DNA from: Acidimicrobiia bacterium
GTDB taxonomy: Bacteria; Actinomycetota; Acidimicrobiia; IMCC26256; JAOSJM01
Assembly: GCA_027494165.1 (NCBI GenBank)
Contig: JAOSJM010000001.1
Coordinates: 558,001 to 622,000 of the forward strand
Direction: 5' to 3'
Length of the DNA: 64,000 nucleotides
The notes under the pieces: model-generated
The model's database searches: none
Seen by the model: only the letters and a program-made list of their open reading frames with translations
What the model was told of the DNA's origin: nothing
Translations under genes and position numbers: made by a program
Shown here: one piece after another, positions 53,212-62,577 of the stretch
How positions within the stretch are numbered: position 1 is the first letter of the stretch
Layout of the letters: each line of letters opens with the position of its first letter

Positions 53212-54387
53212 TCAGCGGCGGTTGGTGAGGATGTTCACGACCGACACCCCCGATCCCCGACCCCCGACGTTGTGCTGGAGCGCGTACCCGTGGCGGGTGG
53301 TCACCTGGCGCTCGCCGGCCTCGCCCCGGAGCTGCCACCAGCACTCCACGAGCTGGGCCACGCCGGTGGCCCCGATGGGGTGGCCCTTGGCGAGCAGCCC
53401 GCCCGACGTGTTGACCGGGATGCGACCGGTGAGCGAGGTCTCGCCCTCGATGGAGGCGACGCCGCCCTTGCCCTTCTCGACGAAGCCGAGGTCCTCGATG
53501 TCGAGGATCTCGGTGATCGTGAAGCAGTCGTGCACCTCGGCGCAGTCGATCTCCCCCGGGCCGATCCCGGCCATGGCGTAGGCCCGTTCCGCCGCCCTGG
53601 TGGTGGCGGGCAGGCCGACGAACGTCGACTTCTCGTGGAGGTACGGGTGGTCCGTGGCCACCCCGAAGCCCGCCACGTGCACCGGCCGGTCGGTGAGCTC
53701 GAGCGCCCGCTCCGCGTTCACGAGCAGCACCGCGGCCGCACCGTCGGTCTGGGGGCAGCAGTCGAGGAGGTGGAGGGGGCGGCACACGGGCGGGGACGCC
53801 AGCACCTGCTCGACGGTGACCTCGTTGCGGAAGTGGGCGTACGGGTCGAGGACGCCGTGGTGGTGGTTCTTCACCGCCACCGAGGCGAGCATCTCGCGGG
53901 TCGTGCCGAACTCGTGCATGTGGCGCGTGGCGAACGGGGCGAAGAGCACGGGGGCGGTCTCGCCCCGGGTGAACACCGGGTGGCCCGCGGCGGCCCGGGC
54001 GAGGAGCCCCTCCTCCGACGACTTGTCGCGCATCTTCTCGACCCCGATGACCAGCACGCCGTCGTGGACCCCGCTGGCCACCGCCATCGCCCCCACGCGG
54101 AAGGCGTCGGAGCCCGAGGGGCAGGCGTTCTCGATCCGGGTGCAGGGGATCCCGGCGATCCCGAGGGCGCTGGGGACGGTGTTGCCCCCGATGCCCTCCT
54201 GGCCCCACAGCGTCCCGCGCTGGGTGGCCACGAACGCGGCCTCGACCCGTGACGGCTCGAAGCCCTTGTCGACGCTCGCCAGGGCGGCCCGGAAGGCACC
54301 GGCGGCCATCTGCTCGTAGCTCTGCTCGAACAGCTCACCGAACCGGATGAGCCCCGCACCCACGACCGCGACCCGGTTCCACGCCAT
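53212..54387 (-). CDS. Thiolase family protein (SCP-x/Ltp2-like lipid-transfer acetyltransferase)
   Basis: 391 residues from the ATG at 54387 (GAGGAGGGCGCG upstream). The reactive-Cys loop is RIENACPSGSDAFRVGAMAV, followed by LDCCPQTDGAAAVLLVNAER, the CoA-binding INCAEVHD-like stretch IDCAEVHDCFTITEILD, and NTSGGLLAKGHPIGATG. This is the non-decarboxylating thiolase fold of the SCP-x/Ltp group. In steroid degradation such proteins, with a DUF35 partner, catalyse retro-aldol release of side-chain fragments. A DUF35 domain is encoded in the very next gene upstream, 11 bases away, which strengthens that reading. Confidence 0.88.
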   Translation of the reverse strand: MAWNRVAVVGAGLIRFGELFEQSYEQMAAGAFRAALASVDKGFEPSRVEAAFVATQRGTLWGQEGIGGNTVPSALGIAGIPCTRIENACPSGSDAFRVGAMAVASGVHDGVLVIGVEKMRDKSSEEGLLARAAAGHPVFTRGETAPVLFAPFATRHMHEFGTTREMLASVAVKNHHHGVLDPYAHFRNEVTVEQVLASPPVCRPLHLLDCCPQTDGAAAVLLVNAERALELTDRPVHVAGFGVATDHPYLHEKSTFVGLPATTRAAERAYAMAGIGPGEIDCAEVHDCFTITEILDIEDLGFVEKGKGGVASIEGETSLTGRIPVNTSGGLLAKGHPIGATGVAQLVECWWQLRGEAGERQVTTRHGYALQHNVGGRGSGVSVVNILTNRR

Positions 54388-54397
54388 CGCGCCCTCC

Positions 54398-55804
54398 TCA
54401 GCTCGCGGTGCCGACCCGGGGGCGGGCCTTGTAGCCGTAGACGGGGACACCCCGCTCGTGCGCGTAGCGGCGCAGCACCAGCTCCACCTCGGTCCCGACC
54501 TTCAGGTCGCTGCCGTCGCCGACGGCCTGGAGCATCACCCGGGCGCCGTCCTCGAGGTCGACGACGGCGAGGGGGAGCGGGGCGACGAACGGCGGTGGCA
54601 TCGTCTGGTTCACCACGAAGGTGTGGACGACACCCCTGCGGGCCAGGGGGACGAGCTCGAACTTCGAGCCGCCGCACGCGATGCAGGCCGGGTGGACCGA
54701 GGGCGGGGTGCTCACGGTTCCGCAGTCGACGCAGCGACCGCCGAGCAGCCCGAGCATCTCGCGGGCGCCCCGCACGAACATGGCGCTGCCCGGTGGCACC
54801 GCCATGTCGACCGCCTCCCCGGTGGGCTCGAGCTGACCCCGCGAGCGCAGGGCCTCCACGTAGGAGGCCTCGCGGCCCCCGGCCAGGACCCCGGGCACCG
54901 AGGCCGCCCCCGGCACGGAGGACTCGACGTTGACGACCACCCCGGTCGCCCGACCGCCGCCGAAGCCGACGAGAGCGACCCCGCCGGCGGCGTCGAGCGC
55001 GCCCAGCCCGCCGAGCAGCGCGGCCGCGGCCCCGGTGTCGCCGAGGGCCGCGTGCACGGGATCGGACGTGGGGGTCCCGACCCCGATCCGCCGGGCGAGC
55101 GCCCCGCCGAGGCGACCGTCGGGATCCGGGAGCGACCAGGCCCTGACGTCGAACGGGGTCAGGTGCGCTCCCACCTCGCCGAGGACGGGCAGGAAGACCT
55201 CCTCGCGGAAGAGCCGGGCGTCGTACACGTCGCGGGTGAAGGACTCGCCGTCGCCCCGGTAGCGGTCGAGGTACGGATGGGTCCGGGTCACCCGGGCGCC
55301 CAGCGCTGCGGTGCCCTGCTCGGCGCTCAGCACCAGAGCGGCCGCACCGGCGCCGGCGCGAGTCTCGAGCGCCGTCCCCGGCCCGGGGACGGTGGCGTCC
55401 GCGGCCACGACGAGGACCGTGCGCGCCGATCCGGCGGACACCGCGTCGGCGGCGCCGAGGAGGGCCTCGATGCCCGCGTGGGGGGACCCGGCGAGCAGCG
55501 CCCCGCTCGAGTGGGACGACAGCCCGACGGTCGCGGCGAGCACCGCGTGGCTCGGGCCCTCGGCGAAGGGCGGCCGGGTGGTGCCGAGCCAGAGGCCGTC
55601 GACGACGGCGGGATCGACCCCGCCGGCGGCGAGGGCCCGCCCCGCCGCCTCGGCGGCCAGGGTGAGGACGTCCTCGTCGGGCGCGCAGAGGGCGCAACGG
55701 TTCCGGGCTCCCGGCCGCCCCCAGGCCTTCGCGACCTCGGCGGCGGGGAGGCGGAGGGCCGGCGCGGCCGCGCCGACGGAGAGGACGCGGGCCGGGGTGC
55801 TCAC
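54398..55804 (-). CDS. HMG-CoA-synthase-like protein fused to a DUF35 OB-fold/zinc-ribbon domain
   Basis: About 468 residues from the GTG at 55804 (an upstream GTG at 55840 would add 12). The N-terminal two thirds resemble hydroxymethylglutaryl-CoA synthase: VLSVGAAAPALRLPAAEVAK, VDGLWLGTTRPPFAEG, LLGAADAVSAGSARTVLVVA and EVFLPVLGEVGAHL. From about residue 375 a DUF35 domain follows: zinc ribbon CVDCGTVSTPPSVHPACIAC and an OB fold (LPLAVVDLEDGARVMLQAVG). DUF35 proteins bind acyl-CoA and support thiolase-type enzymes. The HMGCS half lacks an obvious Cys at the usual position (sequence reads SSHSSGALLAGSPHA), so it may be non-catalytic or altered. Confidence 0.8.
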   Translation of the reverse strand: MSTPARVLSVGAAAPALRLPAAEVAKAWGRPGARNRCALCAPDEDVLTLAAEAAGRALAAGGVDPAVVDGLWLGTTRPPFAEGPSHAVLAATVGLSSHSSGALLAGSPHAGIEALLGAADAVSAGSARTVLVVAADATVPGPGTALETRAGAGAAALVLSAEQGTAALGARVTRTHPYLDRYRGDGESFTRDVYDARLFREEVFLPVLGEVGAHLTPFDVRAWSLPDPDGRLGGALARRIGVGTPTSDPVHAALGDTGAAAALLGGLGALDAAGGVALVGFGGGRATGVVVNVESSVPGAASVPGVLAGGREASYVEALRSRGQLEPTGEAVDMAVPPGSAMFVRGAREMLGLLGGRCVDCGTVSTPPSVHPACIACGGSKFELVPLARRGVVHTFVVNQTMPPPFVAPLPLAVVDLEDGARVMLQAVGDGSDLKVGTEVELVLRRYAHERGVPVYGYKARPRVGTAS

Positions 55805-55809
55805 ATACC

Positions 55810-55823
55810 TGACTATAGCGTCA
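55810..55823 (-). promoter_or_regulatory. Near-consensus TGACG-N4-CGTCA site upstream of the HMGCS-like/DUF35 operon (site 8)
   Basis: Plus strand TGACTATAGCGTCA, one change from the palindrome, with CT and AG-like flanks (CTGACGCTATAGTCAGG on the minus strand). It sits 5 bases upstream of the GTG at 55804, so it overlaps the start of a three-gene operon (fusion, thiolase, hydratase). Confidence 0.6.
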
Positions 55824-55982
55824 GCTTCGTCACGCGGCACCGGGCCGGCGGAGTGGCCGGACCCGGCGGGCCGGGCCGGCGAGACGCCGGGACGGGGCCC
55901 GGGTTCGGCACGAACCCGCCGGACCAGGGCAGAGCGGTCGAACCGTCAACCCGAGCCCCTCGCGTGCCGATGGACTCCGTGC

Positions 55983-58235
55983 ATGAGCAGGATCCGACCC
56001 GTCTTCGAGTCGGTGCGCCGCCCGGAGCCGTACGCCACGGTGGCGGCGTGGTCGTTGCTGCGCGCCGTGGGCCTCGTCGCGCCGATCGATTGGTGGGTCC
56101 TGGTCGCCACCGCCGTCGGGGCGATGGTCGCCAGCGACGTGGCGACCGCGCTCTGCGACAAGTGGGCGACCGGCTGGCGCCTCTGGCTGCGGCTCACGGC
56201 GCAGGTCGCCGGCATGACGGCGATCATGTACGCGACGGGCTGGGGCTCGATGCTCGCCATCGGCTACGTGTTCTCGCTCGGGGACGCGGGTCGCTACGTG
56301 GGGTCCGCCGCCACCCGTCCCGTCGCCACCCTCGGCCTCCTCGGCATGGCGGCCGGCCAGCTGGCCGTCCAGGTCGGTGTGGCCCCCACCATCGTCGACA
56401 CCCCCGACGTGCACGGGCTCGCCGCGCTCGCCGCGCTCGGGTTCCTGGTGGCCGTTCGGATGGTCGACACGGCGACGCGCGGGAGGGAGCGGGCCGAGGA
56501 GGAGGCCCGTCAGAGCGAGGACCGCTTCCGGGCCCTCGTGGCCAACGCCTCCGACGTCATCGTCGTGTTCGAGCCGACGGGCGACGTGGCCTACGTCAGC
56601 CCCGCCTTCGAGCGGGTGCTGGGCCACCCGCCGGCCGAGCGGATGGAGCTGGCGGACTTCGTGCACCCCGACGATCGTGCGCAGGCGGCACGCGTCATCG
56701 GGGACGTGCGCGAGCACCGGGACCGGGTCGCCTCGGTGGAGCTCCGCCTCCGGGACGAGCAGGGAGACTGGCACTGGTTCGAGGTGTTCGTGACCAACCT
56801 CCTCGACGATCCCAGCGTCGGCGGGCTCGTCGGGAACCTGCGCGAGGTGACCGAGCGGCGCCTGTTCGAGCAGCAGCTCAGGTACCAGGCGTACCACGAC
56901 GCCCTGACCCGCCTGCCCAACCGGCTCGCGTTCCTGGAGCGGCTCCGGGAGGCGCTGGCCCGGGCGTCCGTCGACCCCGAGGGCGAGGTCGCGGTGCTCT
57001 TCCTCGACGTCGACCGGTTCAAGCTCGTCAACGACAGCCTGGGCCACGAGGTCGGCGACCGGCTCCTCGTGGAGGTGGCCGAGCGCCTGCGAACCTGCCT
57101 CCGCCCCAGGGACCTCGTGGCGCGCTTCGGTGGCGACGAGTTCACGGTGCTGCTGGAGGGCCCCGCGCTCGCCGCCGGCGCCGTCATCGTGGCGGAGCGC
57201 ATCACCGAGGCGCTGCGCCAGCCCGTACGGGTCGGCGGTCGGGACGTCTTCGTCACGAGCAGCGTCGGGATCTCGGTGTCGGGCGGGGGCGACGACGCGA
57301 GCGACCTGCTGCGCGAGGCCGACCTCGCCATGTACCTGGCCAAGGAGAAGGGTCGGGCCCGGTGGGAGGTCTTCGACGCCCACAGCGCCCCGCAGGTCGT
57401 CGAGCGGCTCGAGCTCGAGGGCGAGCTGTGGCGGGCCGTCGAGGACGGCGAGCTGGTCGTCCACTACCAGCCCGAGGTCTCGCTCGCGGGCGGCTCGATC
57501 GTCACGCTCGAGGCCCTGGTGCGCTGGGACCACCCGATCCGGGGTCTGCTCCTCCCCTCCACGTTCGTGCCCTTCGCCGAGGAGAGCAGCCTCGTCGTCG
57601 CGATCGACCGCTACGTCCTGCGCGAGGCGTGCCGGTGGATCCGGCGCTGGCGCGAGTCGGGGCGGGTCCGCCCGGGCGTACGGGTGAGCGTGAACCTCTC
57701 GCCGCGCTTCGTCCGCCAGCTCGAGGCGGTGGAGGACGTCATGGGCGTGCTGGCCGAGACCGGAGCGGATCCGCGCTGCCTCCAGATCGAGATCACCGAG
57801 CGGACCGCGCTGGCCGACGACGAGCGGACGGTCGAGACGCTCCGGGCGCTGCGCGAGCTCGGGATCGGCATCGCCATCGACGACTTCGGCACCGGCTACT
57901 CGTCGCTCGCCTACCTCAAGCGGCTCCCCGTCGACGTGCTGAAGCTGGACCGGAGCTTCGTGGAGGCGATGGACACCGTGGCGGTGGACGCGGCGATCGT
58001 GGAGGCGGTCGTGTCGATGGGCCGCGCCATCGGTCTGCGGGTCGTGGCCGAGGGCGTGGAGCGGGCCGAGCAGGCCGAGCTGCTGGCGTCGCTCGGCTGC
58101 GACACCGCCCAGGGCACGTACTACGCCGAGGCCCTTGCCCCGCCGGCCGTGGAGGAGCTGCTCGCCGGCCCGATCGTGGGCCGCCGTGAGGGCCGGGTGC
58201 TGCCCTTCCCGATCGCCGGCGACTCGGCGTCGTAG
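55983..58235 (+). CDS. Membrane PAS-GGDEF-EAL protein (cyclic di-GMP turnover)
   Basis: 750 residues from the ATG at 55983. The first 160 residues hold several hydrophobic helices. A PAS domain follows (about 175-295: SEDRFRALVANASDVIVVFE, WFEVFVTNLLDD). The GGDEF domain (about 305-465) has an intact RFGGDEFTVLLEG active site near residue 382. The EAL domain (about 480-735) has TLEALVRWDHPIRG, VNLSPRFVRQLE, EITERTALADDE, IDDFGTGYSSLAYLKRLPVD and VVAEGVERAEQAELL, all metal and substrate residues. Both diguanylate cyclase and phosphodiesterase activities appear possible; which dominates cannot be predicted. It stands alone, divergent from the DUF35 operon. Confidence 0.93.
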   Translation: MSRIRPVFESVRRPEPYATVAAWSLLRAVGLVAPIDWWVLVATAVGAMVASDVATALCDKWATGWRLWLRLTAQVAGMTAIMYATGWGSMLAIGYVFSLGDAGRYVGSAATRPVATLGLLGMAAGQLAVQVGVAPTIVDTPDVHGLAALAALGFLVAVRMVDTATRGRERAEEEARQSEDRFRALVANASDVIVVFEPTGDVAYVSPAFERVLGHPPAERMELADFVHPDDRAQAARVIGDVREHRDRVASVELRLRDEQGDWHWFEVFVTNLLDDPSVGGLVGNLREVTERRLFEQQLRYQAYHDALTRLPNRLAFLERLREALARASVDPEGEVAVLFLDVDRFKLVNDSLGHEVGDRLLVEVAERLRTCLRPRDLVARFGGDEFTVLLEGPALAAGAVIVAERITEALRQPVRVGGRDVFVTSSVGISVSGGGDDASDLLREADLAMYLAKEKGRARWEVFDAHSAPQVVERLELEGELWRAVEDGELVVHYQPEVSLAGGSIVTLEALVRWDHPIRGLLLPSTFVPFAEESSLVVAIDRYVLREACRWIRRWRESGRVRPGVRVSVNLSPRFVRQLEAVEDVMGVLAETGADPRCLQIEITERTALADDERTVETLRALRELGIGIAIDDFGTGYSSLAYLKRLPVDVLKLDRSFVEAMDTVAVDAAIVEAVVSMGRAIGLRVVAEGVERAEQAELLASLGCDTAQGTYYAEALAPPAVEELLAGPIVGRREGRVLPFPIAGDSAS

Positions 58236-58292
58236 GCGAGCGGCCCGGCGCCCGCGCCCGACCGGGACCCGACCGCGCCGGGGAGCCCGGGG

Positions 58293-59479
58293 TCAGCGCA
58301 CCGGTTCCAGGATCCCGACGCCGTCGGGGAAGGCGAGGCCGCCGGCCATGACCTCGGGGGGCCGAGGTTCGCCGTCCACGAAGCGGATCCGGCGGACCGT
58401 GCCGGGCGCACCGGGTCCGATGCCGTCGGCGGAGATCGTGATGGCGATGTCGGCGTAGTACAGGGTGCCCTCGGCGTCGATCCCGAGGCCGAGGGGCGTG
58501 CCGGTCGAGAACGGCTCCTCGCCCAGGACCTCGCCGGCGGGAGGCTCGAGGACGGTGCGAAGGAACCGCCCGCCGGCGTCGTACTCGCCGATGACCCCGG
58601 TGAACACGCTGGAGACGTAGAAGCCGCCGGCGGGCGAGGGGACGATCGCGTTCGGGGTGGCGACCTTCTCGTCGGGGGCGATGAAGGTCTCGCGGGCCAC
58701 CGCGTCGGCCATGGGCGCGCCCGTGGCGTCGGTGCGGTCGCAGCCGCCCTCGGCGTCGTCGGAGGTCGGGAACGGGCCCGGGTAGCGGAGGATCCCCGCC
58801 GTCGGCGGGCGGGCCGAGGCCACGTGGATCCGGTCCTCGCCGTCGACCCAGATCCCGCCCGCGGTGGCGATGGCGACGTCGAGCTTGCAGTAGCGGACCT
58901 CGCGCGAGTCGAAGGGTGGGAACCAGACGATGAGCTGGCCGTCGCCGCCGCCACCGGCCTGGTTGCCGATGTCGGAGGTGACGATCCGCCCGTCGGAGAG
59001 GAACCCGCAGCCGTAGTTCTCGGCGTTGTCGAGCGAGCCCTGGTAGGTGGGCGTCAGCTTCCCGACCTGGGTGGCCTCGAGCTCCCCGACCCGGTGGCCC
59101 TCGAGCCGGAAGATCCCCCAGCCCTGGGGCGGATCGGGCTGGCCGGTGTCCTCGCCGGCCACGAACCGCCCCGAGCCGTCGGGGAAGAAGCAGATCTGGG
59201 CGTTGATGTCGAGGCCCGCGGGGTCGTCGTCCGCGTTGCGGATCACGACCTGCTGATCGAAGGGGGCTCGGCGGCGATGGCCCGGAGGTTGTTCCCCTCG
59301 CCGTTGAACACGATGGTCGGGGCCGGCTCGGGCGGCGTGGTGACCGCCGTCGAGGACGCCGACCCGTCCGGAGCGGCGCCGCGCGCGGGGTCGCCGTCGT
59401 CGTCACCGGAGCAGGAGGCGCCGGCGGCCAGCGCGGCGGCGAGGGCGATCGTGACGAGCGGGAGGCGGCGTCGGGTCAC
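58293..59479 (-). CDS. Secreted NHL/SMP-30-type beta-propeller lipoprotein, one frameshift
   Basis: Starts at the GTG at 59479 with a signal and lipobox (ALAAGASCSGDDDGD), then a Ser/Thr/Pro spacer. Frame slips near 59258 and resumes as FDQQVVIRNADDDPAGLDIN. The body has propeller-type repeats: GSGRFVAGEDTGQPDPPQGW, CGFLSDGRIVTSDIGNQAGG, GIWVDGEDRIHVAS, PNAIVPSPAGGFYVSSVFTG and GIDAEGTLYYADIAITIS. Corrected length about 395 residues. It should sit on the cell surface; the ligand or lactone substrate is unknown. It overlaps the upstream propeller gene by four bases, so the two are coupled. Confidence 0.78.
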
Positions 59480-61452
59480 GGGTCCCCTCCTTCGGCGGGC
59501 ACGACCCGCAGGGGCGGGTTGAAGGCGATGGTGGTGACGAGCCGGTCGAAGCCGTCCGCGAGCGTGGGCTCGGTGGCGGCGTCCCGCATCGCGGCGAGCG
59601 TGACGCGGTTGTAGCTCTCCGCCGGGCGCGGGATCGTGGTCCCCGTGCAGTCGCCGGCGGGGTCGAGGACGCACACGACGCCGCCGCCCGTGGGGTCGTC
59701 GTCGCGGTCGGAGACGAAGACGCCGTAGGCCGTCGCCCCGACGGTGGCCGCCTCGCTGCCCGGCCGGAGCCAACCCTCGGGCGGCCCCAGGCCCTCGGTC
59801 TCCACCGTGATCGCGAACGGGTCGATGCCCACGAGGAGGGTGGCGGTGGGGGTCACGCCGGGCGGTGGCCGCTTCAGGTCGAAGGTGAGCGGGCACGGCT
59901 CGCCGACGCACCGCTGGGGCTCGCGGGGCCGGACGAGGACCAGGCGGTTCGCGGTCGTGGTGGTGGTGGCCGGCTCGCTGGTGCTCGTGGTCCCGGTCGT
60001 GGTCGTCCGGGCCCCCGGGTCCAGGGTGAAGCGGTAGACCCCGCTGTTGCGGGACCGCTTCTCGAGGCCGGGCTCCCGGATCCCCGCGGGCACGAGGACG
60101 TCGTCGCCCACGACCACGGCTCCCCCGAGACGGCGCCGAGCACCTCCCGGGACCACAGGACCTCGCCGGTGCGGAGGTCGAGGGCCCGGAAGGTGAAGTC
60201 GGTCCCGCCGATGAAGACGACCCCGTTCGCCTCCGCGGCCGCGGCGTACGTGGGGGCCGCCACGGGCTGCTGCCAGAGGATGTCGCCGGTCGCGGCGTCG
60301 AAGGCGTGGAGGTAGGGGTCACCGCCGACGGCGGTGCCGCCGACGACGACGCCGTCGGCCACGGCGGTGGGCCCGATGAAGCCGCCGGTCGAGTAGTCCC
60401 GGCCCGGACGGGGGATGCCCGGCTCGGCCGCCCGGGTGCTCCAGACGAGCTCGCCCGTCTCGCGGTCGACCGCGTAGTACACCCCGTCCTTGTTGCCCAG
60501 GCCGACGAGGGCACGCCCGCCCGCCTCGAAGAGGTTGGGGGCTCCGGCGAAGTCGTTGTCGTCGTTGTTGGGCTCGTGGGGCTGGTGCACCCAGCCCGAT
60601 GCGCCCGTGTGGAGGTCGACCGAGAAGACGGCCTCGGCGTACGGCCCCCAGCCCTCCGGCGAGAGCACGCAGTTGCCGGTCCCGGCGAACACCGTGCCCC
60701 GCTCCCGGTCCACCGAGGGCGACGACCAGACGTCGCCACAGCCCGGCCCGGTCCCGTCGGTTCGAGGGGCGGTCTCGAACCGCCAGACCTGCTCGCCGGT
60801 CGCCGCGTCGAGGGCGGCCAGCCCGGCCGGCTCGCCGTCGCTGCTGTTGTGGACGTCCCAGCCCACGATCACGATGCCGTCGACGACCACCGGCGACGAC
60901 TCGATCTCGGTGGGGTCGTCGTCTCGGTCCTCGCCGAGCCGGTGCTTCCAGCGCAGCGCCCCGTCCTCGGCCCGCAGCGCGTACAGGGTGTCGCCGCCCC
61001 CGAAGTACACGGTGCGGACCCCGCCGGCGTCGGCCACCGCGGCCGAGGACACGATCTGGCCGGCGTAGAGGAGGGGGCGGGGCTCGGCTCGGAAGGTCCA
61101 GCGGGGCTCACCGGTCTCGAGGTCGAGCGCGTAGAAGGTGCCGGACCAGTCGCCCACGTAGACGCTCGCGTCCACCACCGCGGGCGTGGCGGTGACCGTG
61201 TCGTCGGCGTTGAAGAACCAGGCCTGGCGCAGGTCGGCGACCGTGGCGGGGGAGATGGCGGTGTCGCACGGGTACGAGAAGGTGCGATGCGGGCCGTGGC
61301 CCCACATGGGCCAGTCGCACTCGGAGATCGATGCCGGACCGTCGCCGCGGGGAGCCGCCCGATCGCTCGCCGTCTCCCGAGCAGGCCGCGACGAGCCCGG
61401 CGGCGAGCAGGATCGGCACCATCCTCGCCCCGCTCACGGCGCCCCGACGCAC
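59476..61452 (-). CDS. PQQ-type beta-propeller lipoprotein (quinoprotein-like), two frameshifts
   Basis: Starts at the GTG at 61452 (AGGGGGAGATC upstream) with the lipobox GLVAACSGDGE. A slip near 61350 leads to ISECDWPMWGHGPHRTFSYP, then PQQ-propeller blades: VYVGDWSGTFYALDLETGEP, TVYFGGGDTLYALRAEDGAL, GLAALDAATGEQVWRFETAP and FRALDLRTGEVLWSREVLGA. A second slip near 60120 leads into GGAVVVGDDVLVPAGIREPG and a C-terminal beta domain ending at 59476. Corrected length is about 658 residues. Blade sequences (A-x-D-x-x-T-G-x-x-x-W) fit PQQ-binding or BamB-like propellers. Without cofactor residues resolved, dehydrogenase activity is uncertain. Confidence 0.8.
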
Positions 61453-61672
61453 GATCTCCCCCTACGGTCCCCCCAGCTCGCGCGGCCGGCCGAGCCTCCC
61501 CCGGAGGCGGCCGCCAGCGCGTGGCCCCTCCCCCGGCGGCGGTCGTGCCGTCGCGGTGGTCATGGTAAGTTGTCGGGAAGGTCCGATCCAGGGCTTTCGG
61601 TGGGCGCCGGGGGTTGCCGCCGGGAGCGGGCCCGCACCTCGGGCACCTGGTGCCCACGACCGGAGGTTCCCG

Positions 61673-62551
61673 ATGCGCGAGGTGGCCGGCACGGTCTTCG
61701 GCCGGTGGTACGTCACCGTCTTCGGCCTGGTCTTCCTCTGGTGTGCGGTGCGCCAGCTCGGCTGGCGCCGGACGCTGCTCTACGCCGTGGCGGCGGTCGG
61801 CGTCGGCGCCCTCGCGGAGAACGGCTCGGTCCACCTCGGCTTCCCCTACACGAGGTACGCGTTCGACGAGGGGCTGAGGGGCGACGAGCTGTTCATCGGC
61901 GACGTCCCCCTCATGGTGCCCCTCAGCTACACGTTCATGGCCTACTTCGCCTTCGCGGCCGGGCGCCTGGTGGCGTCCGGCCCGTGGCGCACCCGGGCGC
62001 ACCGGCCCTGGACCGAGTGGGCCGTCGCGCTCGTGCTCGCGGTCTGGGCGATCTGGATCCTCGACCCGGTGAGCCGCCTCGGCGACCAGTTCTACCTGGG
62101 GAAGCTGTGGGAGTACGAGGGCCCGGGGTTCTGGTTCGGGCTGCCGCTCGGCAGCCAGCTCGGGTTCGCGCTCACCTCCGCCGTGTTGCTCGCGATGCTC
62201 TTCGCGCTCGACCGGCACGCTCCCGACGAGCCGGTGGCGAGCCCGCTGCGCCACCCTCACCTGCCCGCCCTGTTGACGTACCACGCCCAGACGTTCCACC
62301 TCGCCTTCGTGGCCTTCGCGATCGGTGGCGTGCCCGCCGACACCATCGGAGGCTCCGCGTTCCTCATGTGGATCCCGGCGGCCGTCGTCACCGCGGTGCA
62401 CTGGAGCAACCTCCGGGCGTGGGGTGGGGCGACGGCGGCGGCCTCCTCCGAGGCCCGCCCGATCCGGCGACGCGAGGCGCCATCGCCGGAACCGGGTCCG
62501 TCGCTCGGCGAGAGCGCCCCCGAACCCCGGCCCCGCCAGCCGGTCCGCTAG
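61673..62551 (+). CDS. Carotenoid biosynthesis protein, CruF/DUF422 type
   Basis: 292 residues from the ATG at 61673 (GGAGG ribosome site). Seven or eight hydrophobic helices are visible. Conserved polar blocks are ALAENGSVHLGFPYTRYAFD, GDVPLMVPLSYTFMAYFAFA, DPVSRLGDQFYLGKLWEYEG and FWFGLPLGSQLGFALTSAVL. These recall the CruF/DUF422 family, in which members hydrate the psi end of carotenoids. The C-terminal 45 residues are an unstructured Pro/Ser/Arg tail. No other carotenoid gene is within view. It is divergent from the propeller operon and convergent with the ABC exporter. Confidence 0.8.
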   Translation: MREVAGTVFGRWYVTVFGLVFLWCAVRQLGWRRTLLYAVAAVGVGALAENGSVHLGFPYTRYAFDEGLRGDELFIGDVPLMVPLSYTFMAYFAFAAGRLVASGPWRTRAHRPWTEWAVALVLAVWAIWILDPVSRLGDQFYLGKLWEYEGPGFWFGLPLGSQLGFALTSAVLLAMLFALDRHAPDEPVASPLRHPHLPALLTYHAQTFHLAFVAFAIGGVPADTIGGSAFLMWIPAAVVTAVHWSNLRAWGGATAAASSEARPIRRREAPSPEPGPSLGESAPEPRPRQPVR

Positions 62552-62577
62552 GTCACCGGTCCCGTGCGGGCTCGGAT

